Of a DNA stretch of 64,000 bases, positions 56,723 to 64,000 are shown one piece after another. The DNA is from DSXH01 sp020724325. GTDB lineage: Bacteria; Bacteroidota; Ignavibacteria; Ignavibacteriales; Melioribacteraceae. The stretch covers positions 1 through 64,000 of the forward strand of contig JBFLYW010000007.1 in the NCBI GenBank assembly GCA_040756515.1, in the 5' to 3' direction. The notes under the pieces are model-generated. The model saw only the letters and a program-made list of their open reading frames with translations, had not been told where the DNA came from and made no database searches. The first letter of the stretch is position 1. Each line of letters opens with the position of its first letter. The position numbers were made by a program, and so were the translations under genes.

Positions 56723-57132
56723 AATTATATTACTTTTTTATATGAATATAATAATTCCAGACATATTCTATAAAAATAATTACTCGTCAAGAATTCAAAA
56801 ATATTCTGTACTTCATTTGTATATTGAATTACTTGGGTTACGCAGACGTTCAAAAAAATCAGCCGCTTAGCCTTAGGCTCATAAACTTTAGCTGGAAAGC
56901 CGCTAGGACTCTAAGAACATCTTAAAACTAATCGTCCCGTCTGCGGGATTACATACAATTTAACCTTGGTGTTTTGGCTGCAAAAAATTCACTGCTTGTG
57001 CACATTAATGAATTATTATAAAAGGTCGTAAACAAAAATTTTTTCAGCATCACTTTTTCAAGAGATTAATGACGAAAAAAATAATAATTGGGCGGGATTA
57101 AATTTAGGATTAGATTTTTCACCAAAGCAATC

Positions 57133-57161
57133 TTGATATTTTCTGAATAAATATGTATTCT
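57133..57161 (+). promoter_or_regulatory. perR promoter
   Basis: TTGATA (57133-57138), 17 bases, TATTCT (57156-57161) resemble a vegetative promoter. The TTG-to-TA spacing of 20 bases equals that of the sugar-operon promoters. Transcription would start within the 7-1-7 box next to it. Confidence 0.55.
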
Positions 57162-57164
57162 AGT

Positions 57165-57179
57165 TAAGAATAATTCTTA
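57165..57179. promoter_or_regulatory. Fur/PerR-type 7-1-7 operator
   Basis: TAAGAAT-A-ATTCTTA is a perfect 7-1-7 inverted repeat, the architecture of Fur-family boxes. It lies at the predicted start site of the PerR-like gene and 18 bases before its ATG, so autoregulation is likely. A second, weaker AT-only palindrome (AATAAT-A-ATTATT, 57183-57195) runs up to the start codon. Confidence 0.7.
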
Positions 57180-57196
57180 TTTAATAATAATTATTT

Positions 57197-57625
57197 ATGA
57201 AAAACGAAAATCATGGAATTGACTTAAAGAAACGTAATCTTAAGGTTACGCCTCAAAGAGTTGCAGTTCTGGAAGCATTAAATAAACTTAAAAACCATCC
57301 AACCGCTGATAAGATAAAAGAATATGTTGTAAAAAATCATCCGAATATTGCAGTCGGTACAATCTACAAAACCTTAGAATCGTTTGTAGAAAAAGGATTG
57401 GTTATAAAAGTGAAAACAGAAAAAGATGTAATGCGATACGACCCAATACTTGAGAAGCACCATCATTTGTATTGCGAAAACACAGAAAATATAGTGGACT
57501 TTTTTGATGATGAGCTAGATACATTACTTGAAAAATATTTTAGAAAGAAAAAAATCCCAAATTTCCAGGTAAAAGATGTAAAACTGCAGATTATTGGTAC
57601 CTATAAAAACAATAGAGTAAAATAA
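57197..57625 (+). CDS. perR: PerR-like Fur-family peroxide regulator
   Basis: The 142-residue protein has the Fur winged helix (LKVTPQRVAVLEAL, GTIYKTLESF) and dimerisation domain. Compared with Bacillus PerR (H37, D85, H91, H93, D104) it keeps all regulatory metal ligands at a constant offset: H34, D82, H88, H90, D101. The Asp at 82 favours PerR over Fur. Of the four structural-zinc cysteines only C93 remains; the other positions are Thr, Tyr and Asn. The neighbouring katG fits a peroxide-stress role. No strong ribosome site is seen before the ATG. Confidence 0.87.
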   Translation: MKNENHGIDLKKRNLKVTPQRVAVLEALNKLKNHPTADKIKEYVVKNHPNIAVGTIYKTLESFVEKGLVIKVKTEKDVMRYDPILEKHHHLYCENTENIVDFFDDELDTLLEKYFRKKKIPNFQVKDVKLQIIGTYKNNRVK

Positions 57626-57784
57626 AAAATTGAACTAAAGACAATAGTCTTATATGTAAAAAAGATTTTTTGTTTAAGAACAATAAAATATTTCCCAAAA
57701 AATGTTTCTTAGAAAAAGAGCTTGCTGAATTTGTATAGAATATCGTCCATGATATTTTAATCAATAACTAATAGGAGAATGAAT

Positions 57785-59971
57785 ATGAGTGAACAAAGTA
57801 AATGTCCTGTAACCGGAATAACCACAGTCCGAAGAGGTACAACAAATAAAGATTGGTGGCCAAATCGACTAAACCTTGAAGTTCTACATCAACATACACC
57901 GGTTTCCAGCCCGATGGATCCAGATTTCAATTACGCAGAAGAATTCAAAAAACTGAACTTTGCTGCTTTAAAAAAAGATCTTTACGAATTAATGACCGAC
58001 TCACAGGAATGGTGGCCGGCAGATTGGGGACATTATGGAGGTCTATTCATCCGAATGGCATGGCATAGTGCAGGAACATATAGAACTGCTGATGGACGTG
58101 GAGGAGGCGGCAGCGGAAACCAACGTTTTGCACCGGTTAACAGCTGGCCGGATAATGCTAATTTGGATAAAGCGCGCAGACTTCTATGGCCTATCAAGCA
58201 GAAATATGGAAACAAAATTTCCTGGGCGGATTTAATGATCTTAGCCGGTAATTGTGCTTTAGAATCGATGGGTTTTAAAACGTTCGGTTTTGGCGGTGGT
58301 CGCATAGATATCTGGCAGCCAGAAGAAGATATCTACTGGGGCAAAGAAGATATATGGCTTGGCGATAAACGTTACAGCGGCGATCGTGAACTTGAAAACC
58401 CATTAGCCGCTGTACAGATGGGTCTTATTTACGTAAACCCCGAGGGTCCAAATGGACAGCCCATAGTTATTGAATCTGCTCGAGATGTACGCGAAACATT
58501 TGCGCGAATGGCAATGAACGATGAAGAAACAGTTGCTCTTATTGCAGGAGGACACACATTCGGTAAAGCTCATGGCGCCGGAGATCCAAAGTTCGTTGGC
58601 CCGGAACCCGAAGCCGCTCCTATTGAAGCTCAAGGTTTAGGATGGCTTAGTAGTTATAAGAGCGGTAAAGGAATAGATACTATTACAAGTGGAATTGAAG
58701 GAGCATGGAAACCAAATCCTACCAAATGGGATATGGGTTATTTAAAGGTGTTGTTTAAATATGAATGGGAACTTCTCAAAAGCCCAGCCGGTGCGTATAT
58801 ATGGCTTGCAAAAGATGTTGACGATGAAGATATGGTTGTTGATGCTCATGATCCTTCAAAAAAGAACCGACCCATGATGACAACTGCAGATCTTTCTCTC
58901 AAGTTTGATCCTGCTTATGAAAAAATTGCCCGGAGGTATCTTGCTAATCCCGTAGAATTCGCAGATGCATTTGCCAGGGCATGGTTTAAGTTAACTCACC
59001 GCGATATGGGTCCAAAAGTACGCTACCTGGGTCCTGAAGTACCAGCAGAAGATTTAATCTGGCAGGATCCAATTCCACAGATTGATCATAAACTGATTGA
59101 TTCAAAAAATATTGCAGAACTCAAATCGATGATTTTGGAATCAGGATTATCAATTGCCGAGCTCGTTACAACTGCATGGGCTTCAGCTTCAACATTTAGA
59201 GGATCGGATAAACGCGGAGGTGCTAACGGTGCACGTATTAGATTATCTCCTCAAAAGGATTGGGAAGTAAATCAACCGGAACAACTTTCAAAAGTGCTTA
59301 AAGTGCTCGAAAAAATAGAAAAGAATTTCAATGATGTACAAAAAGATAACAGAAAGATCTCTTTGGCTGATCTAATTGTTCTGGGTGGATGTGCGGCGGT
59401 TGAATCTGCAGCAAAAGCCGCTGGTCATAACATTGAAGTACCTTTTACGCCGGGAAGAACTGATGCATCTCAAGAAATGACTGATGTAGAATCTTTTGCA
59501 GTCCTTGAACCGCTGGCAGATGGTTTCCGCAATTATCAAAAGACTGCATTTACGATATCTGCAGAGGAATTACTGGTAGATAAGGCACAGTTACTTACGC
59601 TGAGCGCTCCTGAAATGACTGTTCTACTTGGTGGTTTAAGAGTGCTTGGTGCTAATGTAGGTCATTCCCAAAATGGTGTATTTACAAAACAGGTTGGTAA
59701 ATTAACTAACGATTTTTTTGTAAATCTACTTGATATGGGAACTGCTTGGAAACCTGCATCCGAAGCCGGGGATAGATTCGAAGGTTGTGACCGCAAAACA
59801 GGTCAACTGAAATGGACAGCTACACGTGTTGACCTTATATTCGGTTCTAATTCACAACTGCGTGCTCTTGCAGAAGTATATGCACAGAATGATGCAAAGG
59901 AGAAGTTTGTTCGTGATTTCATTGCAGTATGGAACAAGGTTATGAACCTTGATAGGTTCGACTTAGTATGA
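57785..59971 (+). CDS. katG: Catalase-peroxidase
   Basis: I take the second ATG (57785) as the start: the AGGAG at 57773-57777 is 7 bases before it but only 1 base before the upstream ATG at 57779. The 728-residue enzyme breaks down hydrogen peroxide. The distal site MAWHSAGTYR holds the catalytic Arg, Trp and His; GGHTFGKAHGAG holds the proximal haem His; IYVNPEGPNG contains the Tyr of the Met-Tyr-Trp adduct. A degenerate second peroxidase domain (from about residue 420) completes the usual KatG length. It follows perR by 159 bases and is probably PerR-controlled. Confidence 0.96.
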   Translation: MSEQSKCPVTGITTVRRGTTNKDWWPNRLNLEVLHQHTPVSSPMDPDFNYAEEFKKLNFAALKKDLYELMTDSQEWWPADWGHYGGLFIRMAWHSAGTYRTADGRGGGGSGNQRFAPVNSWPDNANLDKARRLLWPIKQKYGNKISWADLMILAGNCALESMGFKTFGFGGGRIDIWQPEEDIYWGKEDIWLGDKRYSGDRELENPLAAVQMGLIYVNPEGPNGQPIVIESARDVRETFARMAMNDEETVALIAGGHTFGKAHGAGDPKFVGPEPEAAPIEAQGLGWLSSYKSGKGIDTITSGIEGAWKPNPTKWDMGYLKVLFKYEWELLKSPAGAYIWLAKDVDDEDMVVDAHDPSKKNRPMMTTADLSLKFDPAYEKIARRYLANPVEFADAFARAWFKLTHRDMGPKVRYLGPEVPAEDLIWQDPIPQIDHKLIDSKNIAELKSMILESGLSIAELVTTAWASASTFRGSDKRGGANGARIRLSPQKDWEVNQPEQLSKVLKVLEKIEKNFNDVQKDNRKISLADLIVLGGCAAVESAAKAAGHNIEVPFTPGRTDASQEMTDVESFAVLEPLADGFRNYQKTAFTISAEELLVDKAQLLTLSAPEMTVLLGGLRVLGANVGHSQNGVFTKQVGKLTNDFFVNLLDMGTAWKPASEAGDRFEGCDRKTGQLKWTATRVDLIFGSNSQLRALAEVYAQNDAKEKFVRDFIAVWNKVMNLDRFDLV

Positions 59972-60021
59972 ATTAAACAAAGAAACATGAGTATGCGCTG
60001 GATTTAGTTTCAAGACTAAAT

Positions 60022-60084
60022 AGATTCTTCGCCTCACTTCGTTCGGCTCAGAATGACAGTACACTTTCTACTCTGTCATTCTGA
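60022..60084. repeat. 63-bp dispersed repeat, copy 2
   Basis: Same orientation as 5495-5557 with one internal difference. It lies about 50 bases past the katG stop. Confidence 0.85.
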
Positions 60085-60122
60085 AGGAATACCGACACAG
60101 TCGGTATGACTGAAGAATCAAC

Positions 60123-60173
60123 AACCTTGAAGGTCATCAAGGTATCAAATAACAACGCTCGACCTTCAAGGTT
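60123..60173. repeat. AACCTTGAAGGTCA palindromic repeat, copy 3
   Basis: Left arm AACCTTGAAGGTCA (60123-60136), right arm CGACCTTCAAGGTT (60160-60173), one mismatch at the arm base. The loop is almost the same as in copy 1 (GGTATCAAAT-ACAACGCT). It lies downstream of katG. Confidence 0.82.
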
Positions 60174-60264
60174 TAGGTTCTACTCACATGATTAATTGGG
60201 ATCGGAAAGTACTCAAAACAATTTATAATTATTATTCTTTTACTCACAAAAAATTCTAAAAATA

Positions 60265-60295
60265 TTGCATTTGTAATTCACCGGACATAAATTTG
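60265..60295 (+). promoter_or_regulatory. Promoter of the metal-efflux operon
   Basis: TTG (60265-60267), 20 bases, TAAATTTG (60288-60295) match the Bacteroidota TAnnTTTG -7 and TTG -33 elements. The start site would be near 60302, leaving a leader of about a dozen bases with GAGGG before the ATG at 60315. Confidence 0.65.
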
Positions 60296-60314
60296 CATCA
60301 ACTTTTGAGGGACA

Positions 60315-60734
60315 ATGAAAAATAGATTCGTAATAGCGGCGGCTGTTTTATCATATTTAGTATTCTATTTCATTTCTCCCTATTTTCATTTCCACAATGA
60401 TGATCATTTTCTTGGAACAAGCCAGAAATACCATTCGCATTGGTTTAATAACACATCTGCAAGTGAAACGGATGGAAGTGTACAGCATGCTTTCGAAAAT
60501 GAAAACAATCATAGCCATGCCCACGTTATAAACGCTATTACAACAACTTATTCCAAACGAATATTACAAAACCAATTTAGCATAATTACATACGCTGAAT
60601 ATAATTATGCCTCAATTGAAAACTCTACCGATAATACAAATCCTTTATTGAAATTTTCAATAAATAAATACAGATGGGAGAAGTGTGTCCATACTGCAAG
60701 CAATGTTTCGCCCCCTTCTAATCTCATATCATAA
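60315..60734 (+). CDS. Small histidine-rich exported protein at head of metal-efflux operon
   Basis: The 139-residue product has an N-terminal hydrophobic segment (about residues 5-22) and then ten histidines, clustered in FHFHNDDH, YHSH and NHSHAH. There are no recognised domains. GAGGG precedes the ATG. It lies 44 bases before the TolC-like gene and is served by the same promoter. The sequence suggests a periplasmic or membrane-tethered metal-binding protein that could hand metal to, or sense it for, the efflux system; this is inference from composition and position. Confidence 0.65.
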   Translation: MKNRFVIAAAVLSYLVFYFISPYFHFHNDDHFLGTSQKYHSHWFNNTSASETDGSVQHAFENENNHSHAHVINAITTTYSKRILQNQFSIITYAEYNYASIENSTDNTNPLLKFSINKYRWEKCVHTASNVSPPSNLIS

Positions 60735-60778
60735 TTTTTAGTTCCATTTTATAATAATAACTTTTTAGTGGAGGTAAC

Positions 60779-61996
60779 GTGAGACTAATCCGTCTCTCTT
60801 TTACATTACTGCTGCTATGTATTATAAATATAATAGCACAAAATTCAATATCAATTAATGATGCTGTACGTTTAGCAATTGATAACAGTATAGAGCTGCA
60901 AAAACAAAGGACCGTAATTAATAAAGCTGAATTGCTCCTTTCAGAAGCCGGCAGAATTCCAAATCCAACATTAAATTATTCAAGAGAAGATCTTAAACTG
61001 AATAACTTAAAAGCGGGCGAGTGGATTGCAAGCGGATCAATTCCATTAAATTTTCTTTGGGAAAGGTGGAGTAATGTTGAATCTAAAAAAAAATCTCTTG
61101 AAGCAGAGAAACTGCTTCTTGAAAATTCTATCCAGTCATTATCAGTTCAGGTAAAGAATGAGTATCTCAATTATCATTTTCTATCCCAACTAACAGAAGA
61201 ACTTAATTCAGTGTTGGAAAAAATTAATATGGTTGTTGAAACAGCCAGGCAAAAAGTAAAACAAGGAGATATTCCGGAATACGAACTTCAAAGAATTTTT
61301 TTGGAAGTGAACAAATTAAACGCAGAAATAAAAAGAATTGAGATTAATAAAAATAATTCGCTTAGAGAATTCAAACTACTTATTGGATTTAAAGGAAAAG
61401 AAATTTCGACACAAGGAGCAGCCATAACTCCGGTTCCGTTTTCCGAAGAGGAATTGATTAAATTGGCATACCAAAATCGTAACGACATAAAAGCGATTGA
61501 TTTGCTAATCGAAGGCGAGAGAGCTTTTATTTCGCATAACAAACTGAAAATAATTCCAAACATTAGTTTAACAGCCGGTTATAAGAAGCAAATAGATAAT
61601 TATTCCGGTTCGGTAATGCAGTTGAATTTTGAGATCCCTCTCTTCAAAAGAAATCAACTGGAAATTGATTTATCAGAAAACAAATTGAATGCTTTAGTAA
61701 TACAAAGGAATTATTTATCACATCAGATACAAGAAGAAATCCGCAGCTATTTATTAAAATATTTACAGTACAAAGAGCTTAATGAAAGTAATAAATTTTT
61801 ACAGCCGCAAGAGCTTTTTACAACTGCAGCATATTCATACGAGCAAGGAGAAAAATCCCTTGTTGAATTTTTAGATGGACTTAACGCATATAAGGATGCT
61901 CTTATTCTAAGTAAAGATTTAGAACTCAATTATTACCAGAGCTTTTTTGAACTTCACAAAGCAGCTGCAATCAAATCGGAAAATGAAAATAATTAA
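60779..61996 (+). CDS. czcC: TolC-family outer-membrane efflux protein (CzcC-like)
   Basis: The 405-residue protein starts with GTG at 60779, preceded closely by GGAGGT, and has a signal peptide (ending NIIAQ). Two OEP repeats with long helices are visible (SISINDAVRLAIDNSIELQKQ; later FEIPLFKRNQLEI), including the family pattern NPTLNYSRED. It forms the outer-membrane channel of a tripartite RND pump. It is 11 bases before the adaptor gene. Confidence 0.87.
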   Translation: MRLIRLSFTLLLLCIINIIAQNSISINDAVRLAIDNSIELQKQRTVINKAELLLSEAGRIPNPTLNYSREDLKLNNLKAGEWIASGSIPLNFLWERWSNVESKKKSLEAEKLLLENSIQSLSVQVKNEYLNYHFLSQLTEELNSVLEKINMVVETARQKVKQGDIPEYELQRIFLEVNKLNAEIKRIEINKNNSLREFKLLIGFKGKEISTQGAAITPVPFSEEELIKLAYQNRNDIKAIDLLIEGERAFISHNKLKIIPNISLTAGYKKQIDNYSGSVMQLNFEIPLFKRNQLEIDLSENKLNALVIQRNYLSHQIQEEIRSYLLKYLQYKELNESNKFLQPQELFTTAAYSYEQGEKSLVEFLDGLNAYKDALILSKDLELNYYQSFFELHKAAAIKSENENN

Positions 61997-62007
61997 AGGT
62001 AAATAAA

Positions 62008-63504
62008 ATGATACACATAACTCTAAAATCTATTTTAATGCTTTTAGTATTAATTGCCTACGGATGTTCGCATGAACATAACGAAACAGATTTACACGAA
62101 CATTCGGGCAATTCAATTACCCAGTTCAATAGTCATTCTGAAATATTTATGGAATATCCGCAGTTAGTAGTTGGCGTAGAAGCAGAATTTTTAATACATC
62201 TCAATGATTTAAAATTATTCAAGCCGGTTACCGAAGGAACGCTGGCAATAGAGTTTGTAAATGCTTCCGGGGATAAGTTAACATCAAATCTGGATAAACC
62301 GGCACGCGCCGGAATATTTATTCCAAAACTTAAGTTTAATAACCCCGGCATATACACAATGACTATTACTTTGAACAGCCCACAAGTAACAGATAAATTT
62401 TCAATAAATAATATTGTTGTTTACGCTAGCGAAAAAGAGGTTCCACATCAAGAAGAAGAAAAATCTAACCTAATAAGTTTCTTAAAAGAGCAGCAATGGA
62501 AAATTGATTTTGCAACAGAATCTGTTTCGAAAAGAACACTTCAGCATTCTGTTCCTTCTACCGGAGAAATTATTTCCAAACCGGAATTATTTTCAATGGT
62601 AGTTTCACCTGCAGCCGGTTTACTTTTACCCAAGAACAATTCTAACTTTCCAAAACTTGGCTCTTATGTAAAAAGAGGAACCGTGCTTTTCAATATTTCC
62701 CCTTCTGCCGATGTAAGCACCAGCATTCAAAAAATTAAAACTGATTATCTGCTTGCAAAATCGGAATACGAGAGAGTTAAAAACTTGTTTGATAAAAAAG
62801 CAGTCGCTCAAAAAAGACTGGATGAATCTAAGTTCGATTTTGAATCCAAACAAGCGGTTTATAATTCTTTAATAGACCAGATTAAATTTACAGAAAACGG
62901 CTATTCTGTTATTGCGCCTATTGATGGATATATTGAAAACATCGCTATCAATTTAGGAAGTCATATTGCAAGCGGACAAGAATTAATTACGATAGTCAAT
63001 CCATCAAGATTAATACTCAAAGTAAATGTTCCGGCTGCAAACTTTAACGACGCTAATAATGCCAAAGACGCATCATTCAAAATAGAAGGTTATCAAGACG
63101 AACTAAAGATCAGTCAATTAAACGGAAGAAAGATTTCAGTAGCTTCTTCACTAAACAGGCAGAACAGAACCGTTCCTGTTTACTTTGAATTCACCAATCC
63201 GTTAAATAAGATTAAGATCGGAATGTATGCCGAAGTTTTTATTAAGATTGGAACTGTAAGCCAGACGCTTTCAATTCCTGAAAACGCAATAATTGATGAA
63301 GATGGAATGCATACGGTTTATGTCGAAATTGAAGGAGAAGGTTTTGAAAAGAGAATAATTAAAACCGGCATTTACGATAGCGGTTACGTTCAAGTCTTAG
63401 AAGGTCTTAAGGAAGGTGAAAGAGTAGTAACTAAAGGTGCTTATCAGGTTCGTCTTGCCGCCCTTTCGCCGGAAACCGCTGTTGGTCACGGGCACGTTCA
63501 TTAA
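62008..63504 (+). CDS. czcB: RND efflux periplasmic adaptor (CzcB-like), His-rich lipoprotein
   Basis: The 498-residue membrane-fusion protein has a lipoprotein-type signal (AYGC, Cys20) followed directly by a His-rich metal-binding stretch (HEHNETDLHEHSG). A beta-domain (about 50-135) precedes the adaptor core: barrel-sandwich halves (STGEIISKPELFS and YSVIAPIDGYIENI) around a helical hairpin (about 240-290), then beta-barrel and membrane-proximal domains (YAEVFIKIGT, ITKGAYQVR-like end VVTKGAYQVRL). The C-terminus is again His-rich (GHGHVH). The histidines support metal rather than drug export. Zinc, cobalt, nickel, copper or silver cannot be told apart here. Confidence 0.9.
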   Translation: MIHITLKSILMLLVLIAYGCSHEHNETDLHEHSGNSITQFNSHSEIFMEYPQLVVGVEAEFLIHLNDLKLFKPVTEGTLAIEFVNASGDKLTSNLDKPARAGIFIPKLKFNNPGIYTMTITLNSPQVTDKFSINNIVVYASEKEVPHQEEEKSNLISFLKEQQWKIDFATESVSKRTLQHSVPSTGEIISKPELFSMVVSPAAGLLLPKNNSNFPKLGSYVKRGTVLFNISPSADVSTSIQKIKTDYLLAKSEYERVKNLFDKKAVAQKRLDESKFDFESKQAVYNSLIDQIKFTENGYSVIAPIDGYIENIAINLGSHIASGQELITIVNPSRLILKVNVPAANFNDANNAKDASFKIEGYQDELKISQLNGRKISVASSLNRQNRTVPVYFEFTNPLNKIKIGMYAEVFIKIGTVSQTLSIPENAIIDEDGMHTVYVEIEGEGFEKRIIKTGIYDSGYVQVLEGLKEGERVVTKGAYQVRLAALSPETAVGHGHVH

Positions 63505-63521
63505 TAAATAATGAGGAAAAA

Positions 63522-64000
63522 ATGTTTGATAAATTAATTCAGTTTTCACTCCAAAAAAGATTGATTGTTCTTGCAGCAGCAGTTATTCTTCTGATTGCCG
63601 GAACATTCATAGCTGTTGATATGCCTGTAGATGTATTCCCTGATCTTACGGCACCGACAGTTACTATAATGACAGAAGCACACGGAATGGCTTCAGAAGA
63701 AGTAGAAAATCTTGTAACGTTTCCAATAGAAACGGCAGTTAACGGCGCAACTGATGTTAGAAGAGTACGTTCTTCAAGCGCCGCCGGATTCTCTATTGTT
63801 TGGGTAGAGTTTGACTGGGGCACAGATATTTTTCTTGCAAGGCAAATCGTAAATGAAAAAATCCAAGCTGCAGCCGCTTCGCTTCCAAAAGGAGTTGATA
63901 AGCCCGTACTCGCGCCAATCTCTTCTATTATGGGTGAGATAATGTTAATCAGCCTCACAATTGATGAAAAAAACAATCCACAGAATCTAAACGAAATGGA
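63522..64000 (+). CDS. czcA: CzcA-family heavy-metal RND transporter, N-terminal part (runs off window)
   Basis: An open frame starts at ATG 63522 (GAGGAAAAA before it), 17 bases after the adaptor gene, and continues past the right edge (159 codons seen). The N-terminus is typical: LIQFSLQKRLIVL, a first membrane helix, then VDVFPDLTAPTVTIMTEA, GMASEEVENLVTFPIE, and VWVEFDWGTDIFLARQIVNEKI. This is the proton-driven inner-membrane pump of the tripartite system. Metal-specific residues in helix 4 lie outside the window. Confidence 0.92.
   Translation, partial: MFDKLIQFSLQKRLIVLAAAVILLIAGTFIAVDMPVDVFPDLTAPTVTIMTEAHGMASEEVENLVTFPIETAVNGATDVRRVRSSSAAGFSIVWVEFDWGTDIFLARQIVNEKIQAAAASLPKGVDKPVLAPISSIMGEIMLISLTIDEKNNPQNLNEM

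Larger units (their letters stand above)
56723..57196. other. Intergenic region between divergent FAD oxidase and perR
   Basis: This 474-base AT-rich gap has no gene. It contains two small hairpins (GCCTTAGGC near 56870 and CCCGTCTGCGGGA near 56937-56949), then unremarkable sequence, and at its right end the perR promoter and a Fur-type box. Confidence 0.6.
59972..60314. other. Intergenic repeats and czc-type promoter region
   Basis: This 343-base gap after katG contains the second 63-base repeat (60022-60084), an ACCGACACAGTCGGT hairpin (about 60091-60105), the third AACCTTGAAGGTCA palindrome (60123-60173) and then the promoter of the metal-efflux operon. No gene is seen. Confidence 0.75.

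Noticed and set aside
57638..57651. AAGAC-AATA-GTCTT palindrome between perR and katG considered as a PerR box
   Set aside because: Arms are only 5 bases and the spacing does not fit 7-1-7; too short to support as an operator or terminator.
57739..57756. AATATC...GATATT inverted repeat before katG considered as a regulatory box
   Set aside because: Six-base arms in AT-rich DNA with a 6-base spacer are expected by chance and do not resemble the perR box.
63539..63976. 145-codon minus-strand open frame at the right edge
   Set aside because: It is the antisense of the CzcA N-terminus, whose sequence is unmistakable on the plus strand.

Overview
The window is about 36% GC by eye and encodes typical proteins of the Bacteroidota/Ignavibacteriota group. 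Several secreted enzymes end in a type IX secretion (T9SS) sorting domain with the NYPNPFNPTT signature, there is a TonB-dependent receptor with a carboxypeptidase-regulatory N-terminus, and promoters fit the TTG-N20-TAnnTTTG form. The closest guess is an Ignavibacteria-like (Melioribacter/Ignavibacterium type) heterotrophic degrader. This is inferred from protein style only; no rRNA or tRNA gene is present.

Layout. 1-5189: the tail of a probable transposase abuts a giant response-regulator/12-PAS histidine kinase that is cut off just after its phospho-acceptor histidine. 5190-5785: intergenic palindromic repeats. 5786-13244: minus-strand operon with a GH43 enzyme, a uroporphyrinogen-decarboxylase-family protein, an esterase, a BNR-propeller protein (T9SS) and a GH105 unsaturated glycuronyl hydrolase. 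13245-13418: a MITE-like element. 13419-23752: tight operon of GH115 alpha-glucuronidase, aldose epimerase, sodium:solute symporter, AraB, AraD, a FucI-like sugar isomerase and a HAD phosphatase. 23917-35325: secreted hemicellulases (SASA esterase, GH8 exo-oligoxylanase, two GH10 xylanases) and two T9SS proteins without clear function, one made of three copies of an unrecognised 240-250-residue repeat. 35624-47959: TonB receptor without a SusD partner, GPH symporter, cytoplasmic GH3, XylA, XylB, a LacI-family regulator and an aldo/keto reductase. 48215-51629 (plus strand): an SDR fructuronate-reductase candidate, mannonate dehydratase and a hexuronate transporter. 51699-56722 (minus): a beta-helix protein and a FAD/Fe-S 2-hydroxyacid dehydrogenase. 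57197-59971: PerR-like regulator and KatG. 60315-64000: a His-rich small protein followed by a CzcCBA-type metal efflux operon that runs off the window.

How it works together. The bulk of the window reads as a glucurono-arabinoxylan utilisation region. Secreted GH10 enzymes cut the chain; esterases, GH43 and GH115 remove side groups; GH8 trims from reducing ends; the TonB receptor and the GPH and SSS transporters import products; GH3 finishes xylo-oligomers in the cytoplasm. XylA/XylB, AraB/AraD plus the FucI-like isomerase, and UxuA plus the SDR feed xylose, arabinose and glucuronate into central metabolism. Three near-identical LacI-type operators (consensus TTGAAWCGGTTCAA) each sit in the same position relative to a promoter, in front of xylA, lacI-xylB and the hexuronate operon, so one regulator probably links pentose and uronate use.
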